From contig CAMJJG010000009.1 in NCBI GenBank assembly GCA_946406035.1, positions 1 through 60,605 on the forward strand: 60,605 nucleotides of DNA, given 5' to 3'. Shown piece after piece: positions 8,924 to 17,184 of the stretch. The notes under the pieces were generated by a model. The model was not told the origin of the DNA, made no database searches, and worked only from the letters and a program-made list of their open reading frames with translations. A program made the translations under genes and the position numbers. Position 1 is the stretch's first letter. The number at the start of each line of letters is the position of its first letter. The DNA comes from an uncultured Prevotellaceae bacterium. GTDB lineage: Bacteria > Bacteroidota > Bacteroidia > Bacteroidales > Muribaculaceae.

Positions 8924-8931
8924 TAAAGGTA
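8924..8931 (-). promoter_or_regulatory. Possible -7 box for the holin-family gene
   Basis: TAAAGGTA on the plus strand reads TACCTTTA on the minus strand, one mismatch from TAnnTTTG, 78 nt upstream of the start. A hairpin (gggccga/tcggccc) lies between the box and the gene. Confidence 0.35.
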
Positions 8932-8995
8932 CTATTTTTTTCCATGCCAAACCTCAATAATCTGTTTTTTTAAAACCTAATACTGATTTTTTCAG

Positions 8996-9003
8996 TAATT
9001 TTG
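8996..9003 (+). promoter_or_regulatory. -7 box for the YitT-family gene
   Basis: TAATTTTG matches the consensus, 22 nt upstream of the ATG at 9026. Confidence 0.6.
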
Positions 9004-9025
9004 CAGCTCAAAACAGGTACACATT

Positions 9026-9961
9026 ATGACAGAAACAACAAGAAAGTTCCTTAATCTGGCTCAGGACTATGTAATGATCACACTGGGCTTGTTCACCTAC
9101 GCCTTTGGTTTCACTGCCTTTATCCTTCCCGAGAAGATCGTGATTGGCAGTGTGACGGGTCTGTCTTCACTCATCCACTTCTGGCTGGGGTGGAATGTGG
9201 CATTGACCTACTATGCCATCAACATCATCTTGTTGTGCATCGCCTTTCGCAGCGTGGGCAAGCAGTTTGTGCTGCGCACGATCATTGGCGCGTCGATAGC
9301 CACATTCTTTATCGGCGTACTGCAACCCATGTTCCCTACCCCCATCGTCCAGCAGCAGACGTTCATGAACGTGATCCTGGGTGCGGTGTTGTGCGGCCTG
9401 GGCCTGGGTGTGGTATTCACCCACAACGGTAGCACCGGTGGCACCGACATCATCGCGGCCATGGTGTCCAAGTACAGCACCATCTCATTTGGCCGCACGA
9501 TGATGTATTGTGACGTGTTGATCATCTGCTCGTCCTACCTGCTGTTCCACTCGATAGACAAGATCGTGTATGGTCTCATCTACATGGTCATCTACTCGGT
9601 TGCGGCCGACCGCGTGATCAACAATACGCGCCAGAGCGTGCAGTTCCTCATCATCAGCAAGAAGTGGGAGCAGATTGCCAACAACATCAACAGTGTGGCC
9701 CACCGCGGCTGCACCATCCTTGACGGTACCGGCTGGTACACCAAGGCTACCGTCAAGATTGTGATGGTGATGTGCCGCAAGCATGAGAGCGTAAACATCT
9801 TTCGCATCATCAAGGAGACCGACCGCGAGGCGATCATCACCCAGAGCAACTGCAACAGCGTTTATGGTTACGGCTTTGACGAGTTGAAGGTGCGCGTGCG
9901 CAACAAGAAGGACAACGAAAGCGAACCGATGCCCATTGAAAACAGCAGTCAAAATCCATAG
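9026..9961 (+). CDS. YitT family membrane protein (DUF161 + DUF2179)
   Basis: The 311-residue product has five to six transmembrane segments in its first ~200 residues, including the family motif GSTGGTDIIA, and a soluble DUF2179 domain at about 215-295. YitT proteins are inner-membrane proteins, proposed to be transporters; the substrate is not known. The gene is single, with its own promoter and a hairpin terminator about 55 bp after the stop codon. The C-terminal ~15 residues are polar and poorly conserved. Confidence 0.9.
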   Translation: MTETTRKFLNLAQDYVMITLGLFTYAFGFTAFILPEKIVIGSVTGLSSLIHFWLGWNVALTYYAINIILLCIAFRSVGKQFVLRTIIGASIATFFIGVLQPMFPTPIVQQQTFMNVILGAVLCGLGLGVVFTHNGSTGGTDIIAAMVSKYSTISFGRTMMYCDVLIICSSYLLFHSIDKIVYGLIYMVIYSVAADRVINNTRQSVQFLIISKKWEQIANNINSVAHRGCTILDGTGWYTKATVKIVMVMCRKHESVNIFRIIKETDREAIITQSNCNSVYGYGFDELKVRVRNKKDNESEPMPIENSSQNP

Positions 9962-10016
9962 CGACCGGGCATACACCTTATTGCAGTACATTTTGTTAAA
10001 AAAACACTTATTTTTT

Positions 10017-10042
10017 AGGCTTGGGACATAAATTCCAAGCCT
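10017..10042 (+). terminator. Terminator after the YitT gene
   Basis: A 10-bp stem (aggcttggga / ttccaagcct, one G-T pair) with loop cataaa is flanked by T6 on the left and A/T-rich sequence on the right, so it could work in both directions. Confidence 0.55.
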
Positions 10043-10069
10043 AAAATTGTATATTTTCCAAAAAAATCA

Positions 10070-10077
10070 TATTTTTG
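10070..10077 (+). promoter_or_regulatory. -7 box for the C10 protease gene
   Basis: TATTTTTG matches TAnnTTTG, 92 nt upstream of ATG 10170, implying a leader of roughly 85 nt. Confidence 0.6.
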
Positions 10078-10169
10078 CACGCATTTTGTCACTCCGAGGT
10101 GTCAAAAAAAAAGAATTTCATTTAATTACGAATACTACTATTAACACTTCTAACACTAAATTCTTACAG

Positions 10170-13100
10170 ATGAGAAAAATCACTTTTCTGATGTCACTAC
10201 TGCTCGCCGCTGGTGCGATAGCGGCGCCGGTGACGCCCGACAAGGCCTATAAGACGGCAAGTCAATTCATGCAACAGCACCGTGTAGGGACCACGCTGAA
10301 CAGCGTGCCCGTGGGCCGTTCGCCCAGGATGATGGCCAATGGCCAGTCCTCGACCACACAGTCCAATTATTACATCTTTAACACCAGTAACCGCCAGGGT
10401 TATGTCATCGTGTCGGGAGACGACCGCACGACCCCGATTCTGGGCTATACCGACAGCGGCAACTTTGACCCCAACAATGTTCCGGCCAACATGAAAGCAT
10501 GGCTCGAGAACTATGCTCAGCAGATCTCGTCGCTCGACGCGATGGGAATCACCGGTGAAGGGTTCACCACCCCCCGCCCCACCCGCAACAGTATCTCACC
10601 GATGATCACCAGCCACTGGGATCAGGCAGGCCCCTACTGGAACCACTGCCCCGAGTTCATGGACATTGACGAGAACGGTGACACCGTCGGCGAACTGGCC
10701 TACACCGGTTGTGTGGCCACGTCAATGGCCCAGATCATGAACTACTATAAGCACCCGATGGCTTGTTCCCAGATTATCCCGTCCTATATTGTGACCTTCT
10801 ACTGGCAAGAGGAATATGGCGCATTCGAGACCGACCCGCTGGATCCCATCTACTTTGACTGGGACAACATGCGCGACAACTACACGGGTGCCGAGACCGA
10901 GGCCGAGAAGGATGCCGTGGCATGGCTCATGCTCTATGCCGGATGTGCTGCCCACATGCAGTATGGAATCAATGCGTCCAGCACCAGCGACCCCTATATC
11001 CCCACGGCGCTCAACGACTACTTCAACTACGATGCAAAGCTCGTCTATCGCAGCGACTATGACCAGAAGGATTGGGAAGAGATGATCTACCAGGAGCTGG
11101 CTGCAGGACGTCCCCTGATTTACAACGGCCGTGCAGGCAGCGGCGGCGGACACTCCTTTGTGTGCGACGGCTATGCCTATGGCGACTACTACCACATCAA
11201 CTGGGGCTGGGGTGGCCTGGGTGACGGCTACTTTGTCCTGTCGGTGCTCAACCCCTATGCCGGCGGCATCGGCGCCGCATCGAGCAGCGAGGGCTACAAC
11301 ATCGACCAGACCGCCATCATCGGCATTCAGCCTGGCTACAGCGGCACCCCTGACGAGGTGGACCACCGGTTGACGGTGTTCAACATGTACTACACGGGCT
11401 CGAGCTCGTTTGAGCGCAGCGACGACGGCTCATTCAAGCTCAACAAGCGCCGCTATATCAAGGTCACCGGCGAGGACCATATCGACGACGGCACGAAGTA
11501 CCTGCGCGGCATTGCCCTCTATGACAACGAGGACAACTTCGTCGAGTTGATCGCCCAGACCTACTATGCCACCAGCTACATCTCAATCACCGACAGCTGG
11601 CCCGACACCCAGAGTTCAACGACCTACCCCTTCGGCAATGGACTGGCCAATGGTGTCTACAAGATCAAGCCCGTGTGCAGCCTGCCCGGAACCGATGAGT
11701 GGAAACCAATGATCGAGAGTGACCGCTACTATGTCGAGGCCACCATCAACGGCAACTGGATAACGATGGCCAACCACCCCGTGATCGACCTCCAATCCAC
11801 CAACTTTGAATTTACCGGCGGCGAGAAAGTCGGTACAGCCGAGCAGTGCCATGTCACTGTCAAGAACAACAGCGCCGACCGCTTCAGTGGCCGTCTGTTC
11901 CTCTTTGTCGACAACGAGAACATCGATGAGTATGGTGAATACACCACCGTAGTAGAGGCCGAAATCCCTGCCGGCGGCACCAAGGTCGTCACCTTCAACT
12001 TCACCCCGAAGAATGCCGGCACCAAGAGTGCCCACCTGTCCACCTATGACACATCGTGGAATCCCAGCATCCCCGGTACGGGCAGTGTGACCATCGCCGG
12101 CTCTATCGTCTATCCCATGAACCTGTCGGTTGACATCAATGCGCTGAATGCCGACGAGGACATGGTCATCTATGATAGCCACATCAAGTTCAAGGTCGAT
12201 GTCACCAACCATAATACCGAAGGCGAGTACAACAGGTACCTGCTGGCACCGCTGTTTATCGTCGACGAGAACAACAAGGGCACCATGGTGACCTACTTGA
12301 GCCGCAACGTGGTTATCCCTGCCGGTGAGACCCAGACGTTCTACTTTGAGTTTGACAACTTGGCTTTCGGCTCGCGCTACGCGCTCAACATCTATGGCCG
12401 CAACGAGAACGACTCGACCAAGAACCTCGTGCCCCCTGGTGGATCCAAGTTCTATACCATCGACCGCGGTATGGTCGTGTGGACCGGCGACGGTAACCGC
12501 ATCGGCTACAAGCCCTATAATGGCATCGCTGTTCCCGACAATGCTGCCGCAGTGAGCGTCGAGGGCCTCGGCTTGAACGCTATCGTAGCCGGCAATAACC
12601 CCAACACATTATATTATGTTGGCGCCAATGACGAAGTGCCCAGCGGCCTCGAGGGCAAGAACATCATCAAGAACCATGTTGCCCTGACCGACATCGTGCT
12701 CAAGCACGGCTATGACTATTATGCACCCTACCGTTTCTCGGCCAGCAACATCAGCTACGAGCGCAACTTTGCCCGTGGTCGCCATGCTGGTCAAGAGGGA
12801 GGCTGGAACATGATGGTACTGCCATTTGCAGCCACCAGCGTGACCGCCGACGGTACCGCCATCGACTGGATGCACAGCAAGACCGATGCCAAGGGTCTGT
12901 GGATCTGCAACTTTGACAAGGAAGAGGATACTACCGACGATGCCGACTTGCTGGCAGAATATGTGGGGAACAAACTGGAAGCTAACGTGCCCTACTTCGT
13001 AGCGCCCTATGATGGCGCCAACGGCACCGACATGCGCGGCAAGACCTTTGTATTCTCGGCCAATGACGTGACCGTGAAGCCCAACCCCTCGGCCATCACT

Positions 13101-13493
13101 AGCGGCACCTTCCACATGGCTGTGGGAGAATACGCCCAAAAGACAATCGAGAACGCCTTCTTCCTGAATGCGGCTGGCAGCCACTTTGTGAAGGCCACCA
13201 GCGGCACTGTCAATGCATTTGAGGCCTATGCCAACAATGTAATTGCCAGCAATGCCAATCGCCTGCGCATTGTCCTGGACGAGAATGCCGAGGACGCACC
13301 CGGCAGCTTGCGTGGCGACGTCAACAGGGACGGAGATGTCAACATTGCCGATGTCACCGCACTCATCGATCACCTGCTGAGTGGTGACACCACGGGCATT
13401 GATGTGACCGCAGCCGACTGCGACACTGACAACGCCGTGAACATTGCCGACGTCACCGCGCTCATCGACTACCTGTTGAGCGGTGCCTGGTAA
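10170..13493 (+). CDS. Secreted C10-family (streptopain-like) cysteine protease with dockerin-like C-terminus
   Basis: The 1107-residue product begins with a Sec signal peptide (MRKITFLMSLLLAAGAIAAP). A Spi-type propeptide follows (about 21-140, with GYVIVSGDDRTTPILGY), then the C10 catalytic domain (about 145-395). The nucleophile is C181 in YTGCVATSMAQIMNYY and the catalytic histidine H328 in GGHSFVCDGY, followed by HINWGWGG. Residues ~400-720 look like repeated Ig/CARDB beta domains, and the final ~60 are paired dockerin-like repeats (NIADVTALIDHLLSG, NIADVTALIDYLLSG). Streptopain-like proteases are secreted as zymogens and cleave host or neighbour proteins; the target is unknown. Upstream in-frame codons are ignored because they overlap the promoter. 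Confidence 0.9.
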   Translation: MRKITFLMSLLLAAGAIAAPVTPDKAYKTASQFMQQHRVGTTLNSVPVGRSPRMMANGQSSTTQSNYYIFNTSNRQGYVIVSGDDRTTPILGYTDSGNFDPNNVPANMKAWLENYAQQISSLDAMGITGEGFTTPRPTRNSISPMITSHWDQAGPYWNHCPEFMDIDENGDTVGELAYTGCVATSMAQIMNYYKHPMACSQIIPSYIVTFYWQEEYGAFETDPLDPIYFDWDNMRDNYTGAETEAEKDAVAWLMLYAGCAAHMQYGINASSTSDPYIPTALNDYFNYDAKLVYRSDYDQKDWEEMIYQELAAGRPLIYNGRAGSGGGHSFVCDGYAYGDYYHINWGWGGLGDGYFVLSVLNPYAGGIGAASSSEGYNIDQTAIIGIQPGYSGTPDEVDHRLTVFNMYYTGSSSFERSDDGSFKLNKRRYIKVTGEDHIDDGTKYLRGIALYDNEDNFVELIAQTYYATSYISITDSWPDTQSSTTYPFGNGLANGVYKIKPVCSLPGTDEWKPMIESDRYYVEATINGNWITMANHPVIDLQSTNFEFTGGEKVGTAEQCHVTVKNNSADRFSGRLFLFVDNENIDEYGEYTTVVEAEIPAGGTKVVTFNFTPKNAGTKSAHLSTYDTSWNPSIPGTGSVTIAGSIVYPMNLSVDINALNADEDMVIYDSHIKFKVDVTNHNTEGEYNRYLLAPLFIVDENNKGTMVTYLSRNVVIPAGETQTFYFEFDNLAFGSRYALNIYGRNENDSTKNLVPPGGSKFYTIDRGMVVWTGDGNRIGYKPYNGIAVPDNAAAVSVEGLGLNAIVAGNNPNTLYYVGANDEVPSGLEGKNIIKNHVALTDIVLKHGYDYYAPYRFSASNISYERNFARGRHAGQEGGWNMMVLPFAATSVTADGTAIDWMHSKTDAKGLWICNFDKEEDTTDDADLLAEYVGNKLEANVPYFVAPYDGANGTDMRGKTFVFSANDVTVKPNPSAITSGTFHMAVGEYAQKTIENAFFLNAAGSHFVKATSGTVNAFEAYANNVIASNANRLRIVLDENAEDAPGSLRGDVNRDGDVNIADVTALIDHLLSGDTTGIDVTAADCDTDNAVNIADVTALIDYLLSGAW

Positions 13494-13518
13494 TCGGCCA
13501 CATTGACCTCGTTTCACA

Positions 13519-13555
13519 CAAGGGCGCATCAAGCAATACTGCCGATGCGCCCTTG
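13519..13555 (+). terminator. Terminator after the C10 protease gene
   Basis: Perfect 12-bp arms (caagggcgcatc at 13519-13530, gatgcgcccttg at 13544-13555) with a short T-containing tail. Confidence 0.65.
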
Positions 13556-13645
13556 TTGCATGATAAGGGAGGGAGTTGACGGCTATAAACACGACATTAT
13601 GCCACGCGAGACCATGTCGGCACAGTTCTTGCTGATTGACGGGTG

Positions 13646-14803
13646 ATGTTTATCTATACCTATACCGATGTTGAAGGGACCGAGTCACAACGAGTGGCCG
13701 GCGAGATTGACCATGTGCTCAAGCCAGCCTTTGGCGACAGGCCTGGTGCCAACGGGCATCAAGCGACAGGGCCCCGCTTGAGCGCAAGGATGTTACAGGA
13801 ATTTGAGGCCGCACGTCAAGAGCTTGTCAACGGCATTGTCACCGACGACATGGTGCAACTGGTCGACATGGGCAACTATGGCGTGGGCATACATGTGAAA
13901 GCCCCGTGCGGACTGACATTATGTCATGCCGTCCAGGGCAATAATGTCCACTCGCGCATCGATATAGAAGAGATGCACTATCACCAGCAGTGGAGCGGAG
14001 CCCCCATGGAGGTCATCGACCGCAGCCGCGTGGTGGCGTCCTCACAGGTCTTCCTTGACCATGCCGCCCAATGGAAAGAGCAAATTGCTGCTGCCTATAA
14101 GGCCGACAGCAAGGGGGTGAAGATGCGCAACATGGCGATGAACAACATGGATGCCTATCTGGAACGCTACTTTGACGGCACGGGCATCACCTACTACTTT
14201 GACAAGCGCCATGCCGACGGGCACAAGGCCCGCCTGCTCGTCAGGATGAACGCCTACAAGACGCTCGACCTGCCCATACCTCACGACAATTTCATCAATC
14301 ACCTGGACCTGGTCAAGCCCCACATGGTGGAGTTTGCCTACATGGCGCGTGATGGACGTTTTACCGTGCGTGGCGAGGTGCGCGACGACTGGCAACAGGC
14401 ACCCGAGCCGCAGGACAGTCCCAACGAGGATTCAACGACCCCCGCTAGGGGCCTGAAGGGTTGGCTCAAGCGCATGCTCGACGGCGGCAAGGACAGCAAG
14501 GCCACCGCAGTAGCACCCAGGTCAGAACTGGCACAACTCGTTGACAGTTACTTCGATGGTAAGCGGCACCAGTACCACCTCGTCGAGGACGAGGAAGACG
14601 GTCGGCGCGAGCTACACATCCGCCTCAATCGAGGGCGCTCGATGGTCATCGACTTGAACCAGGGCGGCGATCTCAAGTCCCGTCTCGACCACGACATGGC
14701 CTATATCCCGCGGCTGATGGAGCTAGCCAAGCTGTTCCCGTACCGCTTGACCGGTCCCCGCAAGAAGGTGGAATGGATCACCGCTCCCGCCGCTAACGAC
14801 TAG
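13646..14803 (+). CDS. Unknown protein with an internal duplication, first gene of a MoxR/VWA cassette
   Basis: I do not recognise this 385-residue soluble protein. There is no signal peptide or membrane segment. Two segments resemble each other: about 171-232 (starting YLERYFDG) and about 298-358 (starting LVDSYFDG). Each has YFDG, an aromatic run, DG, a basic L-R-N strand, then a DL pair. A low-complexity linker (about 250-295: PEPQDSPNEDSTTPARG, then a Lys/Asp-rich stretch) separates them. It lies 29 bp before the MoxR ATPase and in the same direction, so it probably works with it as an adaptor or substrate (inference). GTG 13643 is an alternative start. No TAnnTTTG box is visible upstream. 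Confidence 0.7.
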   Translation: MFIYTYTDVEGTESQRVAGEIDHVLKPAFGDRPGANGHQATGPRLSARMLQEFEAARQELVNGIVTDDMVQLVDMGNYGVGIHVKAPCGLTLCHAVQGNNVHSRIDIEEMHYHQQWSGAPMEVIDRSRVVASSQVFLDHAAQWKEQIAAAYKADSKGVKMRNMAMNNMDAYLERYFDGTGITYYFDKRHADGHKARLLVRMNAYKTLDLPIPHDNFINHLDLVKPHMVEFAYMARDGRFTVRGEVRDDWQQAPEPQDSPNEDSTTPARGLKGWLKRMLDGGKDSKATAVAPRSELAQLVDSYFDGKRHQYHLVEDEEDGRRELHIRLNRGRSMVIDLNQGGDLKSRLDHDMAYIPRLMELAKLFPYRLTGPRKKVEWITAPAAND

Positions 14804-14832
14804 AAACCAAAAACTAAAAACAAGATATCAAT

Positions 14833-15903
14833 ATGGCAATCACCATCAACACCGGCGACCTCAAGACGATTCTCGAGACCACGCCATCGACTCAGAACAT
14901 CCTGCTCGTGGGCAAACACGGCATCGGCAAGAGCGAAATCATCACGAGGCACTTCGAGGAGCAAGGCATCCCCGTCATCGCCCTCTTCCTGGGGCAGATG
15001 AGCGACCCTGGCGACCTCATCGGCCTGCCCAATAAGGACGAAGCGACCGGCAAGACCGAGTTCATGCCGCCCTACTGGTTTCCCATCGATGACAAGCCCG
15101 TGGTGCTGTTCCTTGACGAGATGAACCGCGCGCGACCCGAGATCCTGCAATCGGTCATGGACCTGTCGCTCAACCGCAAGCTAGCAGGCCGCTCATTGCC
15201 GGCAGGCAGTCGCGTCATCGCCGCCGTGAACGATGGCGAGGAGTACCAGTTGACCGATCTTGACCCCGCGCTGGTATCGCGCTTTAATGTCTATTTCTTC
15301 TCTCCCACGGTGGGCGAATGGCTCTTCTGGGCCAAGCAGAACGACATCGACCCGCGGGTAATCACCTTCATCGAGGAGCACCCCGACGAACTGGAGAAGA
15401 ACGTGGACATCAACAAGGGCACATTTGACAAGACGCCCGACCGTCGCGCGTGGGTGCGCGTGTCGGGACTGCTCAAGGCCAGTGGCCACATCACTGACAT
15501 GAACCGCCTGGCCAAGATGATTACCGGTGTGATCGGGGCCCGCTCGGCATCGATGTTCATGCAGTCGCTCAACCAGTCGCGCATGCTCACTGCCCACGAG
15601 GTGCTGCAGGACTTCACGGCCTGCCAGCATGATCTGGCCACCTACACCATGCCACAGATCGCCATCATCAACGAGGGCATCTACCAGATGCTGGAACTGG
15701 GTGTGAGCAAGCAAGACAGCAAGACGGTGAACAGCAATCTGCTGCGGTACATCAACTGGATGCTGGGCAACGGCCGCCAGGAGGCCATAGCCCACTTTGC
15801 CTCGTTCTTTGAGAACGCGACCTATCCCAACGCCAATGCCTACATCATGATGGACTGCCGCGACGCCTTGCAGCTGATCAACCAGATGATTAACGCCCTA
15901 TGA
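14833..15903 (+). CDS. MoxR-family AAA+ ATPase
   Basis: The 356-residue product is a cytoplasmic AAA+ ATPase of the MoxR/RavA-like group, with Walker A GKHGIGKS (about 30-37), Walker B VVLFLDEMNRARPE (about 92-105) and a sensor-1 region around AAVNDGEEY. MoxR ATPases act as chaperones or metal-insertion/assembly factors for partner proteins, usually together with a VWA protein. Here the VWA gene begins inside its stop codon (ATGA overlap at 15900-15903), which implies translational coupling and a shared complex. The client is unknown; the upstream duplicated-domain protein is the obvious candidate. Confidence 0.88.
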   Translation: MAITINTGDLKTILETTPSTQNILLVGKHGIGKSEIITRHFEEQGIPVIALFLGQMSDPGDLIGLPNKDEATGKTEFMPPYWFPIDDKPVVLFLDEMNRARPEILQSVMDLSLNRKLAGRSLPAGSRVIAAVNDGEEYQLTDLDPALVSRFNVYFFSPTVGEWLFWAKQNDIDPRVITFIEEHPDELEKNVDINKGTFDKTPDRRAWVRVSGLLKASGHITDMNRLAKMITGVIGARSASMFMQSLNQSRMLTAHEVLQDFTACQHDLATYTMPQIAIINEGIYQMLELGVSKQDSKTVNSNLLRYINWMLGNGRQEAIAHFASFFENATYPNANAYIMMDCRDALQLINQMINAL

Positions 15904-17087
15904 CCGTCGGCGAACGCATAAAGTCACTAACCCAGGACTGGTTCCTCACCGAGCCGCTCCTGTTCGCCGTGTTCTGCACCCACGCTCTCAAGCGCAACGA
16001 CAACATGGGGTGTGACATGAGATGCGGCAAGGGCATCATCGAGTATAATCCCGAACGGCTGGAGCAGTTCGACGACAACCAGTTGGCCCTCAGAATCAAG
16101 GCCGAGGTGGTGCGCATCATCCTCAAGCATCCCTACCAGCGGCAGCCCTACAATCCCCGTCGCGATGTGATGCGCCTGTCCAGTGACCTGACGTTGTGTG
16201 ATAACCTGGAAGGGATGGACAGCATCGGCCTGGAACCGCCTAGCATCTTCAACATTGAGCGCGACCAGGCCTTTGAGCAGTACTATTCTATCATGGCGGG
16301 ACAAATCGCCCAGCTGGAGCAGAATGCCGACGGTGACGGCATCCCCATCACAACGACGGCCGGCGAAGGGCAGGGCGAGAGCAGCGAGTTGACTGGCGAC
16401 CTGCTCGATGCCGACGCCGGCGCATCGCTGTGGGAAGAAGATGAGCTCATGAGCGAGAAAGTCAACCACGAGATCGAGACAGCCCAGCGATGCAACCAGT
16501 GGGGATCGATAGGCGGGGACCTGCGCAGCCTTATCGAGAGCACCCTGGTGAGCCAGCAGAACTTCCGTGCCATCCTGAGCCAATTCCGCGCCAGCATCTT
16601 GAGCGTCAAGCGCCACTTGACCCGCATGAGGCCCAACCGCCGCTACGGTTTTGACGCGATGGGCAGCCAGTATGCCTACAGCACACGGCTTCTTGTTGCC
16701 GTTGACGTCAGCGGCAGTGTCCCCGACGAGGACATCCGCAAATTCCTCGCTGTGATCAACCGTTTCTTCAAGCAAGGCATCGAGCGCATCGAGGTCATCG
16801 AGTTTGATAGCCAGATAACTACCGACAAACCTATCCTGCTCAAGCAAGCCAGCCAGTCGATAAGGGTCACCGGTCGCGGTGGCACCAACTTCCAGCCAGC
16901 TATCGACTTCTACTATGATCACGAGGAGTATGACGGTCTGGTCTTTCTCACCGACGGTTATGCCCCCATCCCTCAAGTGCCCGACGACAAGCGCCACAAG
17001 CCACTGGCCTGGATCCTGACCACCCAAGGCGGCAACGAGGACAACCTCAAGCCGTTGGGGCCCGTCGTCCGCATTACCGGCCTATAA
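15900..17087 (+). CDS. VWA-domain protein (DUF2201-like), partner of the MoxR ATPase
   Basis: The 395-residue protein has an N-terminal region resembling the DUF2201 putative-metallopeptidase domain (about 1-110) and a C-terminal VWA-like domain (about 255-395). The VWA metal site is complete: DVSGS, GGTNF and TDGYAP. In the N-terminal domain the place where HExxH would be expected reads EVVRIILKHPYQR, so the zinc-peptidase signature appears lost. A Glu/Asp-rich linker lies between. The gene overlaps the MoxR stop codon. Together they form the usual ATPase plus metal-dependent binding subunit pair; what they remodel is unknown. Confidence 0.82.
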   Translation: MTVGERIKSLTQDWFLTEPLLFAVFCTHALKRNDNMGCDMRCGKGIIEYNPERLEQFDDNQLALRIKAEVVRIILKHPYQRQPYNPRRDVMRLSSDLTLCDNLEGMDSIGLEPPSIFNIERDQAFEQYYSIMAGQIAQLEQNADGDGIPITTTAGEGQGESSELTGDLLDADAGASLWEEDELMSEKVNHEIETAQRCNQWGSIGGDLRSLIESTLVSQQNFRAILSQFRASILSVKRHLTRMRPNRRYGFDAMGSQYAYSTRLLVAVDVSGSVPDEDIRKFLAVINRFFKQGIERIEVIEFDSQITTDKPILLKQASQSIRVTGRGGTNFQPAIDFYYDHEEYDGLVFLTDGYAPIPQVPDDKRHKPLAWILTTQGGNEDNLKPLGPVVRITGL

Positions 17088-17156
17088 AGAGCCCGAGTGT
17101 GCCGCGACGCTTCAAAAAACTGAAGGCCGAATGCCGAAATACTGAAAACTTTTGTG

Positions 17157-17164
17157 TATCTTTG
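17157..17164 (+). promoter_or_regulatory. -7 box for parC
   Basis: TATCTTTG matches the consensus, 20 nt before the parC ATG. Confidence 0.65.
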
Positions 17165-17184
17165 CGGGTTAAATCGCATTTGAT

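Noticed and set aside
12609-13592. 327-residue minus-strand open frame over the end of the C10 protease gene
   Set aside because: It crosses the protease terminator hairpin and lacks any recognisable domain.
15927-17027. 366-residue minus-strand open frame opposite the VWA gene
   Set aside because: No motif; the plus-strand VWA gene has a full metal site and overlaps the MoxR gene.
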